64,000 bases of DNA from Gracilariopsis chorda (lineage: Eukaryota > Rhodophyta > Florideophyceae > Gracilariales > Gracilariaceae): contig NBIV01000247.1 of NCBI GenBank assembly GCA_003194525.1, positions 1 through 64,000 of the forward strand, read 5' to 3'. Positions 10,027 through 19,854 of the stretch are shown here, piece by piece (position 1 is the stretch's first letter; every line of letters begins with the position of its first letter). The notes beneath the pieces were generated by a model. It saw nothing but the letters and a program-made list of their open reading frames with translations. It did no database searches and had not been told where the DNA came from. The translations under genes and the position numbers were made by a program.

Positions 10027-11814
10027 ATGGGTGATAAAAGCGCGTGCTTTGTCTCCGGTTCTCCGGTAAATCCCTCTGCACCAGAGTCATCAAGCACACA
10101 AACGACAACAACAGCCACCCTCCAAAAGGGACAAATGAACGACGACAACCATATCAACAGCCACAGCCAACCGCCGAGACTTCTCGGGCGGTACACCACC
10201 GGTTTCCGGTCAGTTCCCCTGCCTCAGGGCGATCAACCTCCGGTACAACCGGGAAATACGGCTGCTGAAGCCGATCATCCCTTCGCATTACCACCTTCGG
10301 TGGGATCCTCCGGAACCGCTCCGGTGTCCAACTGGCCAACCTACAACACCCTGGTGGGGCTCAACCCGATGAATCGGAATCACGCGTTGCGCTTGCGCCT
10401 TGCCCCGTGGTTTCACCCGGTCGCTGTCCTCAATGAGGGATTGGTCACCCCTTATGTGGATGGTTCAGACACCCTTCCGGGGGATCTGCCCAGAGCAGTC
10501 ACCACATCGTAGGATTGGCGTCACCGGACTGCGATTCCGCGTCACCACCTCCGAAGAAACTCGGGCGAGACCGTCACTGCGGCACAGACTGCGTTGACGC
10601 GCATGGCGTATCAACGGCAAAGCCGGGCTCCATTCGATGTACCGGTCCCACCGGAGTTTGGCTTTGACGTTAGCTACTTCCGCACTCGCGGGGAGATTGG
10701 GTACGGCGAGAACCTGTTCCGCCTCGAGACCCTCGCTTGGAGGAATTTCCCCGCAGCGCGGCAATAGGCCCTTTGCTGGGAGCGACCGATTATTCGGGCG
10801 GAGTTCAGGTACCTTCCCCGGCAATACCGGTCCAACTTTCTCCAAAACTTCATCCGCTACGAGCGGCGTTGGCGATCCCGATTCGGGTATTTTATCCCGT
10901 ACCAGAACGTGGAGATAGAGCGGATTGCGCCGCCTCACCGACTAGGTCGGTATGTAGCACTCCCCGAGTGGTGGCGCTTCCATGAAGCCTGCCGGGGGTG
11001 CTAAATAGAACTCCCGGCGGTACTTACGTACCTCGGTTCGCTGCTCATGCAGGATCCCCGGTCGGGGTTGTGGTCCGTAGTGGTTACAGAGTGGGCGGCC
11101 CGCAGTGCGGCTTATATCCTCAACGAGGCGTACGACCAGTATCGTCTCTGGTTCCTTCAACCGCGTGTGCGGGCAGCGATCCGAAATTTGGATCTTCGCA
11201 TCCCCCTTGGGGGCCAGGCCAACAATGAAGAGGTCCTCCAATTACTTGGGTACATCGACAGCGTTAGCTGGAGTGAGGTCCCGCTGGAGCAAAGCGGTCG
11301 TTTGGATGGTGGTAGCGGTAACACCGGTGGTCCGGGACTCGGTAGAAACACCGCCCTTGCGGGGGATTTTATCTACTTCAACCCCTGGGAGTTCCGGGAA
11401 ATTTCCTCCGAGGAGGCTCGCGAGCTTCGCGATGCGCCCCGGCATGTGCCGGAAGACCACCCGGTGGGGTACGTCGATTCCGACGACTACTACCGCGCAT
11501 ACGGCGGGGATGACCCAATGGTCGATAATGAACCGGAAGAACCCGGGGAGATGGACGTAGAGGAAACCGGGGCTAGCGCGGAAGCTTTCCCAGAGGGGGC
11601 ATCTCCGGCCGAGCCGGTTGTTGACCCTTCTGCGGCAAGTGCCGGACCTTCTATCCCCAGCGGGGTGACGGCGAATGAAAACGAGATCAACGCACGTTTC
11701 CTCCGGGGTGCCGGTCTTAGCGCTGCCGAGGTATCGGGGGATGTCACCACCATGGCGGACGCGTTGGCCTACCGCCTTGCTGGGGGTTACGCCCCAGACG
11801 ATGGGGGTGAGTGA
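10027..11814 (+). pseudogene. Antisense ORF between pol and 3' LTR (three in-frame stops)
   Basis: One reading frame of 596 codons on the strand opposite gag-pol, starting at ATG 10027 and ending at TGA 11812-11814. It is interrupted only by TAG 10510-10512, TAG 10765-10767 and TAA 11002-11004. Composition looks protein-like rather than random: a Ser/Thr/Pro/Gln N-terminus, an aromatic and Arg-rich centre (RYLPRQYRSNFLQNF, ALPEWWRFHEACRG), a helical stretch (AARSAAYILNEAYDQYRLWF) and an acidic C-terminal tail (PEEPGEMDVEETG). I recognise no domain. Antisense ORFs at this position are known from Tat-lineage plant Ty3/gypsy elements, so an accessory role is possible. Gag and pol carry no stops in over 7.7 kb, so three stops here are notable. 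Confidence 0.6.
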
Positions 11815-12005
11815 AACCTCTGGTCCAGTTTCCTGGTTCTTCTTTCCCTGGCTATGCCAGTTAGTGTAGTGTAGTATTGTGGGGAGCTAGCTGCTCCCTT
11901 GAATAAACTTTCCCGTTTAGAACGGTGCTTCTCGGTTGAGTTCCCCGTCTTCGACGGACTTTGCCTTGTTATCCTTTCCTTCCGCTCCCCGCTCGCGCGG
12001 CAATG

Positions 12006-15000
12006 TTACCCAACTTGGGCATTAACCAGCGTGCCTGGGGCTGCAGTTCCCGTTTGACGGTGGTATCGCAGGACCTGCGACCGTGAGAGGTGTTCGATTG
12101 GCTCCCACGTATCCCCACTGGGGTCATACCCGTACCAGCGTACGCAGTATTGTGGAATACCATCCTGGTCCCAGGTGTGTCCGACAAGTCGGTCTACTAC
12201 GAACTCTCGTTCGTAGACCTGCCGGCCGTGCCGGGTGGTGGTTGTAATCCCTGGCGAGGATTGTCCGCGGTGCGGTATAATGTCCCTTAGCAGGGTGTTC
12301 GGCGATAACTCCGACGTTGCCGTGCGCTGTCCTAGTGGCCGCTGTTCATGCGGGAAAATATCCCTCAAGAGGGTGTGTGGGGTCACGGTTTTCACCGGCA
12401 AGTCGTTCCCCAGAGGGGTGTCGTTGTTTCCGTCTTCACGGTAGGCCGGGCGAACCGCCAGTCGGCGGGGGACTTGGGCTCCGCCTTCGCGGTTGAGCTC
12501 ACGAACCGCGAGTTTGCGGGAAGATGACCGCTCCTGCGGGATCGGCATTTCCACAATCCCCTGGGGGGTCCCGTGCGACACGGTGATTGGGTGGCAAACC
12601 GCCTCCCTGGCAGGCGCACGAGCGCTTTGCACCATACGTTCCGGCGATGCCGTGGTGTCCCCGACTACTGACGGGTTGCCTGGGGCTAACTCCGGTACAC
12701 CGGTATTTTGGTCAAAATTCCCCTCTGGGGGGTTCCGGGCAGGTGCCGATGACACCCTTTTCAGGGGAATTGCCGCTAAGCGCAGTGCACCATCTCTGTG
12801 AGGAGGAGCAGCGTCCGGTACGACCGGTTTCGAGCGTGCGATGGCGCGCGTTATTCCCGAGTTCCTCGGTTCTTCGCCGCAGCGATGCGGGGGTTGGCGC
12901 AAATTATTCCCCGTAGCGGGGGCTTTGATTCCGTCAACGACGGGAGGCGTTTCCGGTGCTTGCGAGCCAGGGCTTAAAGCTTCGACTGCAGCTTGGCCGC
13001 CTTTTTCCCCAAGAGGGGTGTGGGTATTTCCCTGTGAGGCCGGCGTATCTGGGCGCCTCTTCTCCGCAGGGCGCGGGTCTGATCGACCTGATTGAACCGC
13101 TTCCGCGGGGACTTCCGCCAACGGCGGCTTCGAGGCATCGGGCGATTGCCTTTCCGCTGCTGCGGTATTGGAGTGAGGCTTCTCGTTTTCCCGTGACAAA
13201 CGGTGTGTTTGCCGCTTTTGCGGGGCCTGCGCGTCTGGTTCCTGTTGCACAGCACTGCCCGGGAACGGGGGATTAGTGTCGCGTGACATACTCCGTGCTC
13301 CACGGTCAGTGTTCCGTATGTTACGGTGTGTTTCCCGTTGCGACGGCGATATCGTTCCTCGAAAACGAGTGTTCCCCTCCCCCTCCTTAGACGGAGCGGC
13401 GGGATAAGGGATAACATTCCCCGCCTGGCGGGTATAGATGCGCGCCAGTGGGGTAGACGTGGTAGGGGCGGGGGCTGAGGGGCCCGAATTACCCGGCTGA
13501 GCCAGTGAGTCCGACAGAGTCGGTAGGTCTGAGAGTCCCCGGCTGGGGTGTGGTAGTACCGTAGGTCTAGTACTCCCGGATTGTTCCGGTGTTGCAGAGT
13601 CCGTAGAAACGGGGTTGCCTGGATCCACGACTACCTCTGACGAGGGAGGAGGGGCAAGGACAACACGATCACGGGAAATCCGTTCGTGCGTGTCCCCCAT
13701 CTCTACCACGACAGTGTCGGTGTTAACAGAGATGACCTTGAAGGGTCCATCCGCCACAGGCGAGAGTTTGTGACGCTTCTCCAGTTCCGGGTTGTAGTAT
13801 TCCTTCCTGATGAGAACGTAGTTATTTGCCCGAATCGGGGACGGTTTTCCTCGCAAGCGAGCGTCAAAATCCCGCTTGTAAGCGGCTTGGGCCCGTGCCA
13901 TAGACTTCCGCGCAGCGGGGACCAGCTTGGAAAGCCATTGCTTCCATTGCTGCCGGTAGATACCCACAGATGGGAAATTGTCCAAAGTAGCTTGGGGTTC
14001 CAGCGCCACAGGCGGGGGTGTTCTAGATAGAACTAACTCGAATGGCGAAACTCCGGTAGTCCGGTGTACCTGCGTATTGTACGCGTAGGTTACCGCATCA
14101 GCGTAGAGATCCCAATTCGTTGGGTGGTCAGCGACGTAGGAACGTAACGCCGCGAGTAACGTCCGGTTAAACCGTTCAACTTGCCCATTACACTGGGGGT
14201 GGTAGGTAGTCGTGAACAAGTTCTTGACATCCAGGATGCGACAAACATCCTGGAAGAATTTGCTCACGAACTGCTTCCCGTTATCAGAGAGCACCTCTAC
14301 AGGGGGACCGTAGACAAAAATCCAATGCGTCACCAGAGCCTGGGCCACCGTGAGAGCGGTTATCCTCCGAAGAGGGACAGTCCGTACCAGCTTAGAAAAG
14401 CGGTCGGTAATGACAAGTAGAAACTTGTTTCCACGTTTCGTGGTGAGTAATGGTCCGAGAATATCGATCGCGATAAACTCGAGCGGCGCCCTTGCGGGGA
14501 ATAGTTTCATCTTCTTCGCATTTTTGCGGAGTTTGACGCGATTCTTCGCGCATTCGCTACAAAACCGCACAGTTGCGTAGCAATCCACCGCCATTGCGGG
14601 CCAATAGAAATCCCTTCGCACGGTTAGGTAGAGTTTCCTCCCACCTGGGTGACCTCCAATGGGGGCGTAGTGTGATAGATGTAACACCCGCGATTGCAGA
14701 GAATGTGGTACCACAATCTGTGGGCGGGCTTCGACTTTTCTTACGAGGTAGCCTTTGTCGTTTACCCCGAAAGGGAGATCTTCACCACCGTTGATACGGG
14801 CACGAATTCTCGTACAGAATTGGTCGCCGAATTGTTCTCGGATCATTTCTTCCGGTGATACCGGTACAAAGTTTCCCGGTAACGGGTTCTCAGATTTATC
14901 TCGCGATGCGAGTAGTTCGTCAAAATCAGCATCCTCGTCCCAGGTTTCCGGCCTAGCCTCGACGGCATATTCCGGATCATCCGGGTCTCTAGCCATGAAG

Positions 15001-17567
15001 CATGGGACTTCATCATCCTCCGTTGGGAGTGCTTCCCCCCTTGTGGGTAACCGCGATAAAGTGTCGGCCTGGGTGTTCTGCGCGCCCTTTTTATAAATGA
15101 CTTGAAAGTCATATTCCGCGAGGCGGAGTCTCCAGCGCATGAGGCGTCCCGACGGGTCGGAGATATTCATCAACCACCTCAATGAGGAATGATCCGTGTA
15201 CACGGTGAAGTGAATTCCCATAAGGTAGGGGCGCAGAGTGGACATCGCCCATACGACAGCGAGGCACTCTTTCTCCGATACGGAGTAGTTCCGCTCATGA
15301 ACATTGAGCGAACGTGACCAATAACCAATTGGATGTCGTTCCCCCTCGGGGGTGGTTTGAAAAAGAGCACACCCGACTTGGTAGTCGCTCGAGTCCGTAT
15401 CTACGGAGTATGGCAACCCAAGTTTTGGGAGATGTAGGATTGGTGCTGATGTGAAAGCCTCCTTTAAGGAGTTGAAGGCTTCCGATTGCTCGGGCGTAAA
15501 TGTTCCCAGTTTTGGGGGGTTCCCCTTTCGCAACAACGCGTTCAGGGGCGCTGCAGTATCCGAAAAGTTCGGGATAAACCGTCGATAGACGTTGACCAGC
15601 CCCAGAAAGGAGCGCAGTTCCGTTTGAGTACGGGGTTCTTTCGCCTCAACGAGGGATTTGACTCGAGCTTTCTCGATCACTAACCGTCCAGGACGGATAA
15701 TGTGACCCAGATACTTCACAGTATCTGTGAAAAACTCGCATTTCCTCAACTTGAGGGTAATTCCCGCATCGCGGAGTACGGTCAGCACGTCTCGGACGTG
15801 AGTGAGATGGTCGTCCAACGAGTTGGAGAAGATGATGATATCATCAAGGTAGACCAGACAAATCCGCCACTTAAAGCGGTTGAGTAGAATATCTACTGCA
15901 CGCTGAAAGGTGGCGGGGGCGTTGGTTAACCCAAATGGCATCCGCTTGAAGCGGTACGTTCCTGCATGGCAGGTGAATGCGGTTTTGTCGCGATCCTCCT
16001 GTCTGACAGGTACTTGCCAATATCCCCAAATGGCATCAAGGGCCGTGAACACGGTGGCGTCTCCAAGGGAGTCAATGCACTCGTCCATACGAGGGATGGA
16101 GTACGTGTCCCTAACAGTAACGGCATTGAGCCGGCGGTAGTCGACACAGAACCTCCAGGTTCCGTCGGCCTTTAAAGCCAGTACAACTGGGGATGCCCAG
16201 GGTGATTGAGCGGGCTCAATCACACCTGCGCGGAGCATCTTGTCCACTTGGGACTGCTCCTCCTCCCGAGCTTTCGGACCTGCCCTGTAAGGGGGTTGTG
16301 CAACCGGTCGCGCACCGGGGATTAAATCGATCCGTTGTTCCATTGCGTTAATCTCGCCAAGCGAGCCATCCCAAATTGTGGTGAATTCCCGTAACATAGT
16401 ACGGAGTTTGTCGCGGTGCGACTCTGGCACGTGGCTGAAGTCCAGCGCTTCAAGTGCTTTTTCCGGATCAATCCGGTCATTGCTCGATGGAGCATTGTCC
16501 TGTGGAACAGGTGTGGTTCGCAATTCGGAGTTACTCGGTATGTTCGACGCTGAAGTAGCGGTTTCCTCCCCCTCCTTAGACTTGACGTCTTCGGACGGCG
16601 GGGTGAACTCCTCAGAAGAGGTGGTAACTCCGAGTACATCGGCGGCTGTCATCTTCGTTGGCAGCATTCCCATAGGATGGGGGGTTACACTCCCAATTAC
16701 TTGGTGTTTGACCAGATACTGGGGGTGTTTGCCAACGTTGGCAACCAATATCCGGAAAGGAACATCCGGGGAAATGAAGACAATTCCATTAGCCAGCGCC
16801 AGCTGGGATTTCTCGTACAACGAGGCGAGGAGTTGTATAACCCGAAGACAGTGTTGACGGGAATTTACCTGCACCCAGACTTGGGACTCAGCCGGTATAG
16901 AAACCGAGGCAGCGACGCGGAGCTTGGTTGACTCGCGGGACGCGGGCGGTGGTTCCTGCGCAGCAGGGAGCGGAACTTGTTTCCGAGAGGACCACTTCAG
17001 CGGGCGGCGAACAATCGGAACCGACGATCCGTCGTCAAGTCCTACACGCCTGAGGCGGGGCCTGATTGCGTCGACAAATCTGTCGCAGTAATCACATCCC
17101 AGTATGACTGGTGCTGCCAATGAACGGCAAACGATGAAGTCCAACTTCACCACAGAGGTACCAAGTCTCACGACGAGGTCCACTGTGCCCACCGTTTGTA
17201 ACGGATTGTTGTTCGCATCCGAAATGTCGGGGACCGCGTCAGAGCGGATACGAGACCGCACAAGCGGGGGTAACAATGATTCCACAACAAAGTTGGGGCC
17301 TGCACCTGTATCCAGGACGGTGAGAAACCTCACCATAAACTGGGGATCAAGGCCAAGGTCGGCATAGACCTTGTAATTGCGCTTGGCCAAGACCAAGACT
17401 CTACCGGGAATCCGGGGATTTTTACTCCGTATCCACGGGGGACGCAACACACCGAGGTGCGCAGAGTCCGCGTCAGCGGTGTCTTTCCTCGAGAGGACTT
17501 TCACCGGGGAGCGAGGCGGGGACGCCTCGGGCGCCAACAGCCTCTTTTCTGAGGACGCCTCTCCCAA
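12006..17567 (-). CDS. pol: Ty3/gypsy pol polyprotein with C-terminal chromodomain
   Basis: 1853-residue open frame with no internal stop. Order, with approximate residues from the TTG at 17567: aspartic protease (LDTGAGPNFVV, 85-95), reverse transcriptase (YLDDIIIFS, about 572), RNase H (TDSSDYQVGCALF, about 722), integrase HHCC zinc finger (HLSHYAPIGGHPGG, about 960), integrase catalytic core (AIDILGPLL, VLSDNGKQF, GQVERFNRTL; D, D, E present), GPY/F-like module (about 1255-1290), a Pro/Arg/Ser-rich spacer of about 490 residues, and a chromodomain (VDRLVGHTWDQDGIPQYCVR, YDPSGDTWEPIEHL, about 1785-1840). The frame is -1 to gag, has no suitable ATG near its start, and overlaps the gag end back to about 17638, so frameshift expression is likely. 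The spacer before the chromodomain is unusually long. Confidence 0.95.
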   Translation of the reverse strand: MGEASSEKRLLAPEASPPRSPVKVLSRKDTADADSAHLGVLRPPWIRSKNPRIPGRVLVLAKRNYKVYADLGLDPQFMVRFLTVLDTGAGPNFVVESLLPPLVRSRIRSDAVPDISDANNNPLQTVGTVDLVVRLGTSVVKLDFIVCRSLAAPVILGCDYCDRFVDAIRPRLRRVGLDDGSSVPIVRRPLKWSSRKQVPLPAAQEPPPASRESTKLRVAASVSIPAESQVWVQVNSRQHCLRVIQLLASLYEKSQLALANGIVFISPDVPFRILVANVGKHPQYLVKHQVIGSVTPHPMGMLPTKMTAADVLGVTTSSEEFTPPSEDVKSKEGEETATSASNIPSNSELRTTPVPQDNAPSSNDRIDPEKALEALDFSHVPESHRDKLRTMLREFTTIWDGSLGEINAMEQRIDLIPGARPVAQPPYRAGPKAREEEQSQVDKMLRAGVIEPAQSPWASPVVLALKADGTWRFCVDYRRLNAVTVRDTYSIPRMDECIDSLGDATVFTALDAIWGYWQVPVRQEDRDKTAFTCHAGTYRFKRMPFGLTNAPATFQRAVDILLNRFKWRICLVYLDDIIIFSNSLDDHLTHVRDVLTVLRDAGITLKLRKCEFFTDTVKYLGHIIRPGRLVIEKARVKSLVEAKEPRTQTELRSFLGLVNVYRRFIPNFSDTAAPLNALLRKGNPPKLGTFTPEQSEAFNSLKEAFTSAPILHLPKLGLPYSVDTDSSDYQVGCALFQTTPEGERHPIGYWSRSLNVHERNYSVSEKECLAVVWAMSTLRPYLMGIHFTVYTDHSSLRWLMNISDPSGRLMRWRLRLAEYDFQVIYKKGAQNTQADTLSRLPTRGEALPTEDDEVPCFMARDPDDPEYAVEARPETWDEDADFDELLASRDKSENPLPGNFVPVSPEEMIREQFGDQFCTRIRARINGGEDLPFGVNDKGYLVRKVEARPQIVVPHSLQSRVLHLSHYAPIGGHPGGRKLYLTVRRDFYWPAMAVDCYATVRFCSECAKNRVKLRKNAKKMKLFPARAPLEFIAIDILGPLLTTKRGNKFLLVITDRFSKLVRTVPLRRITALTVAQALVTHWIFVYGPPVEVLSDNGKQFVSKFFQDVCRILDVKNLFTTTYHPQCNGQVERFNRTLLAALRSYVADHPTNWDLYADAVTYAYNTQVHRTTGVSPFELVLSRTPPPVALEPQATLDNFPSVGIYRQQWKQWLSKLVPAARKSMARAQAAYKRDFDARLRGKPSPIRANNYVLIRKEYYNPELEKRHKLSPVADGPFKVISVNTDTVVVEMGDTHERISRDRVVLAPPPSSEVVVDPGNPVSTDSATPEQSGSTRPTVLPHPSRGLSDLPTLSDSLAQPGNSGPSAPAPTTSTPLARIYTRQAGNVIPYPAAPSKEGEGNTRFRGTISPSQRETHRNIRNTDRGARSMSRDTNPPFPGSAVQQEPDAQAPQKRQTHRLSRENEKPHSNTAAAERQSPDASKPPLAEVPAEAVQSGRSDPRPAEKRRPDTPASQGNTHTPLGEKGGQAAVEALSPGSQAPETPPVVDGIKAPATGNNLRQPPHRCGEEPRNSGITRAIARSKPVVPDAAPPHRDGALRLAAIPLKRVSSAPARNPPEGNFDQNTGVPELAPGNPSVVGDTTASPERMVQSARAPAREAVCHPITVSHGTPQGIVEMPIPQERSSSRKLAVRELNREGGAQVPRRLAVRPAYREDGNNDTPLGNDLPVKTVTPHTLLRDIFPHEQRPLGQRTATSELSPNTLLRDIIPHRGQSSPGITTTTRHGRQVYEREFVVDRLVGHTWDQDGIPQYCVRWYGYDPSGDTWEPIEHLSRSQVLRYHRQTGTAAPGTLVNAQVG

Positions 17568-17584
17568 AGGGGAGACTCCCTCAC

Positions 17585-17641
17585 TTAGTTTTCCGCCTTC
17601 GGCGGTGGGTTGGTTTCCTCGACAACGAGTGCTTCATCCCG
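17585..17641 (-). promoter_or_regulatory. gag-pol overlap in the -1 frame
   Basis: The pol frame opens after a TGA near 17641 and overlaps the gag end. The last gag codons are GCG GAA AAC TAA. GGAAAAC just before the stop is the only A-rich candidate slip site I see, and it is not a canonical X XXY YYZ heptamer. A -1 shift here would join gag to pol. Confidence 0.4.
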
Positions 17642-19750
17642 TTGACTGGGGTTTCTATCCGCATAAGCGGGGGTTGCAACGGATGGTTGCGCGATCTCCC
17701 GAATCGGGGTGTATGAAGCTTGCCGCGGACGCGGGGTCTGTGGTAGGGCATGGGAAAAGTCCGTTTTAGCACGGAGGTAGGAAGCCGTCGGGACGGAACG
17801 TTTCTCCTCTGGAGTGAGGGCCTCATAATTTGCCACCACCTTGGCCATATCCTTCAGTGAGCAGATACACTGAGGTGAGGTATGGCCATGGGCATAACAA
17901 AGGTGGCAAATGAGAGCCAACACCGCGACACGCGGATTATTATTCCGAGTATCGGAGAAGCGAACCGCAGGGCGGGTGTCAGTCCATCCCGGCCGTTGAT
18001 AACGGGATTGACCGTTTGAAAACGGGAGTCGTTGGGGTTGGACCCGACCGTTACCACCGTATAGAACGGGATCTTCTGTTCCCGTATCACGGGTCATCTC
18101 TGTCGTTGACGGTAAATCGGTGGTTGGAATCGACACACCATCCCCCTGCACTAAATGCACGGTATCAAATCCCTGACCAGGGTTCCCCTCCCCAGTGAGC
18201 GGGAGTGAGAAAGCTTCGCTTTCCAGCATCAACGCCTTGGCGGATTTAGACCGATTGTTCGGAGTTCTTGCACGAAGTGCATCCCCTTCCGCTCGAGCGT
18301 GTTGGACCAGCTCGAGGTAGGTGATCCTCCGCTTGTCCTCCCGATAACGGGTAACTAAACTCCGGATTGCCGGGTCAAGACCATCAATGAACATGGTACT
18401 GCGCTCCCCAGCGGGGTATACGTTACCACATCTGTGGAAAGCCTTGTTAAGGTGCACCGAGTAATCGGTCTCGGTCTCTCCAGCACGCTGGCGTGTATCT
18501 CGCAAAGCGAGGATAGCCTGCTGAATAGCGGTGTTGGTGGCGTAGGAGCGCAGAAGGTACTGCACAGCCTCCGGCCAGCAAGTAACTCCTCCCTCGGAGG
18601 CGCGAGAAGATCCTCTGACAGAGGTGTATTGGTCCTCCGCCACTCCCCGTAAGAAATACGGTAAAGCCAAATAGGCTTGTCCCTCATTCATACCGAGGAT
18701 ATCGGCCTCCGCTACGAAGTGGGATAGGAAATCCAGTACTAGGACTGGGTCCTCTCCAGTATAATACTGGTTGCGGAGCGAGAGCTGCATTCGCTTAATG
18801 CATTCTCGCACCTTTCCCGTACCCCGGGGCGTACGTCCAAGTGACGAATCTTCGAGCCGGTAGTACCGGTATGATAAAAGCTTCCGGTAATCCGGGTTTG
18901 TCGGTTTCAATTCCCGGAGACCGGGGTGTCTTCTCCCCTTCTGGCGGGTTCGGACCACACCTTCAGTGGCCGATGACCGCTTCGAGCGGGAGGAGTAGCC
19001 TCGCTTCTCGTCCTCCGAGTCGGAGTCCGAGGAGCTCGAGCTAACCGAATGGTTTCGGGATGATTCCGACGATGTCGAAGAATCGGAGTCCGAATATTTT
19101 CGGTGGTGTTTCCGTCGATGACGGCGTTTCTTTTTCCCAGCAGGCTGGTCGTTGTGCGATGCCTCGTTTACTGGGTCATCCGGGGAGGGTTTGTCCATGA
19201 GGACGAACTGCTCCAGCGTCTCCAGGCGGGCACCAATCCGATCAAATCGGGCTTCAACTCCTTCGATGAAGGTGGCGGGTTGTCCCAAACTCTCCAAGAC
19301 GGAGTTGACGTCAGACCGTAAAATACGGAGTTCCTCGGCAACCTCCTTCACGGGGGTTGCCGAGACCACCTCTTGGAGGGATTTTAGTTCCCCTACAAGG
19401 GTGTCATGGGCGATCCACAGAGCGCGGACCTGGGATTCCAGGGAAGTCCCCTGAAGGGTGTTATCGCCCGTTCCACCGGGGCTTGAAGCCGCGACAGCGG
19501 GAGCAGGTTGGGGCCCTGCGGTAACAGCCGGAGTCGATGCTGCATTCCCCTGCGGGGGTGATAACGAGGGCAAAAGAGTGTTCCGGGGTTCCCGGGGTTG
19601 GTTTGAATTCCTCGAAGAGGGTCCACCAGCGAAGCTGGAGCCGGTCCGCTTCGGAATGCGGGATACGAACCGAACTTCGGGGACTTCTCCACCATCGTGG
19701 GAACGACTGCGGGTGACCGCACGCTCCGCATCGGAGGGTTGCCTCGACAT
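17585..19750 (-). CDS. gag: Ty3/gypsy gag protein
   Basis: 721 residues from ATG 19750 (MSRQPSDAERAV). It has a low-complexity N-terminus, a predicted helical region (about 85-155), a basic then Ser/Asp-rich block (KKKRRHRRKHHRKYSDSDSS, about 205-250), a retrotransposon capsid-like domain (YYTGEDPVLVLDFLSHFVAE to YLELVQHARAEGDALRAR, about 335-500), and one zinc knuckle CHLCYAHGHTSPQC (Cx2Cx4Hx4C, about 615). It ends with TAA at 17585-17587. Gag forms the particle that packages element RNA. No stop or frameshift is seen. The pol frame overlaps its last 17 or so codons. Confidence 0.93.
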   Translation of the reverse strand: MSRQPSDAERAVTRSRSHDGGEVPEVRFVSRIPKRTGSSFAGGPSSRNSNQPREPRNTLLPSLSPPQGNAASTPAVTAGPQPAPAVAASSPGGTGDNTLQGTSLESQVRALWIAHDTLVGELKSLQEVVSATPVKEVAEELRILRSDVNSVLESLGQPATFIEGVEARFDRIGARLETLEQFVLMDKPSPDDPVNEASHNDQPAGKKKRRHRRKHHRKYSDSDSSTSSESSRNHSVSSSSSDSDSEDEKRGYSSRSKRSSATEGVVRTRQKGRRHPGLRELKPTNPDYRKLLSYRYYRLEDSSLGRTPRGTGKVRECIKRMQLSLRNQYYTGEDPVLVLDFLSHFVAEADILGMNEGQAYLALPYFLRGVAEDQYTSVRGSSRASEGGVTCWPEAVQYLLRSYATNTAIQQAILALRDTRQRAGETETDYSVHLNKAFHRCGNVYPAGERSTMFIDGLDPAIRSLVTRYREDKRRITYLELVQHARAEGDALRARTPNNRSKSAKALMLESEAFSLPLTGEGNPGQGFDTVHLVQGDGVSIPTTDLPSTTEMTRDTGTEDPVLYGGNGRVQPQRLPFSNGQSRYQRPGWTDTRPAVRFSDTRNNNPRVAVLALICHLCYAHGHTSPQCICSLKDMAKVVANYEALTPEEKRSVPTASYLRAKTDFSHALPQTPRPRQASYTPIREIAQPSVATPAYADRNPSQRDEALVVEETNPPPKAEN

Positions 19751-19835
19751 GAGGGGCTACCGTTACGACGGGAACGATTCCGGAACTTCCGGTGAATGAA
19801 AACAAACCTCGTATGAGGGAAAACAAAAACCGTTT

Positions 19836-19851
19836 CTAAGTCAGGAGACCA
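19836..19851 (-). other. Primer-binding-like site
   Basis: Three bases inside the 5' LTR the minus strand reads TGGTCTCCTGACTTAG. It starts with TGG, complementary to a tRNA CCA end. I cannot name the tRNA. Confidence 0.6.
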
Positions 19852-19854
19852 CTT

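Noticed and set aside
10465..10938. Minus-strand ORF inside the retrotransposon after pol
   Set aside because: It mirrors the better-supported plus-strand antisense frame and lacks domains.
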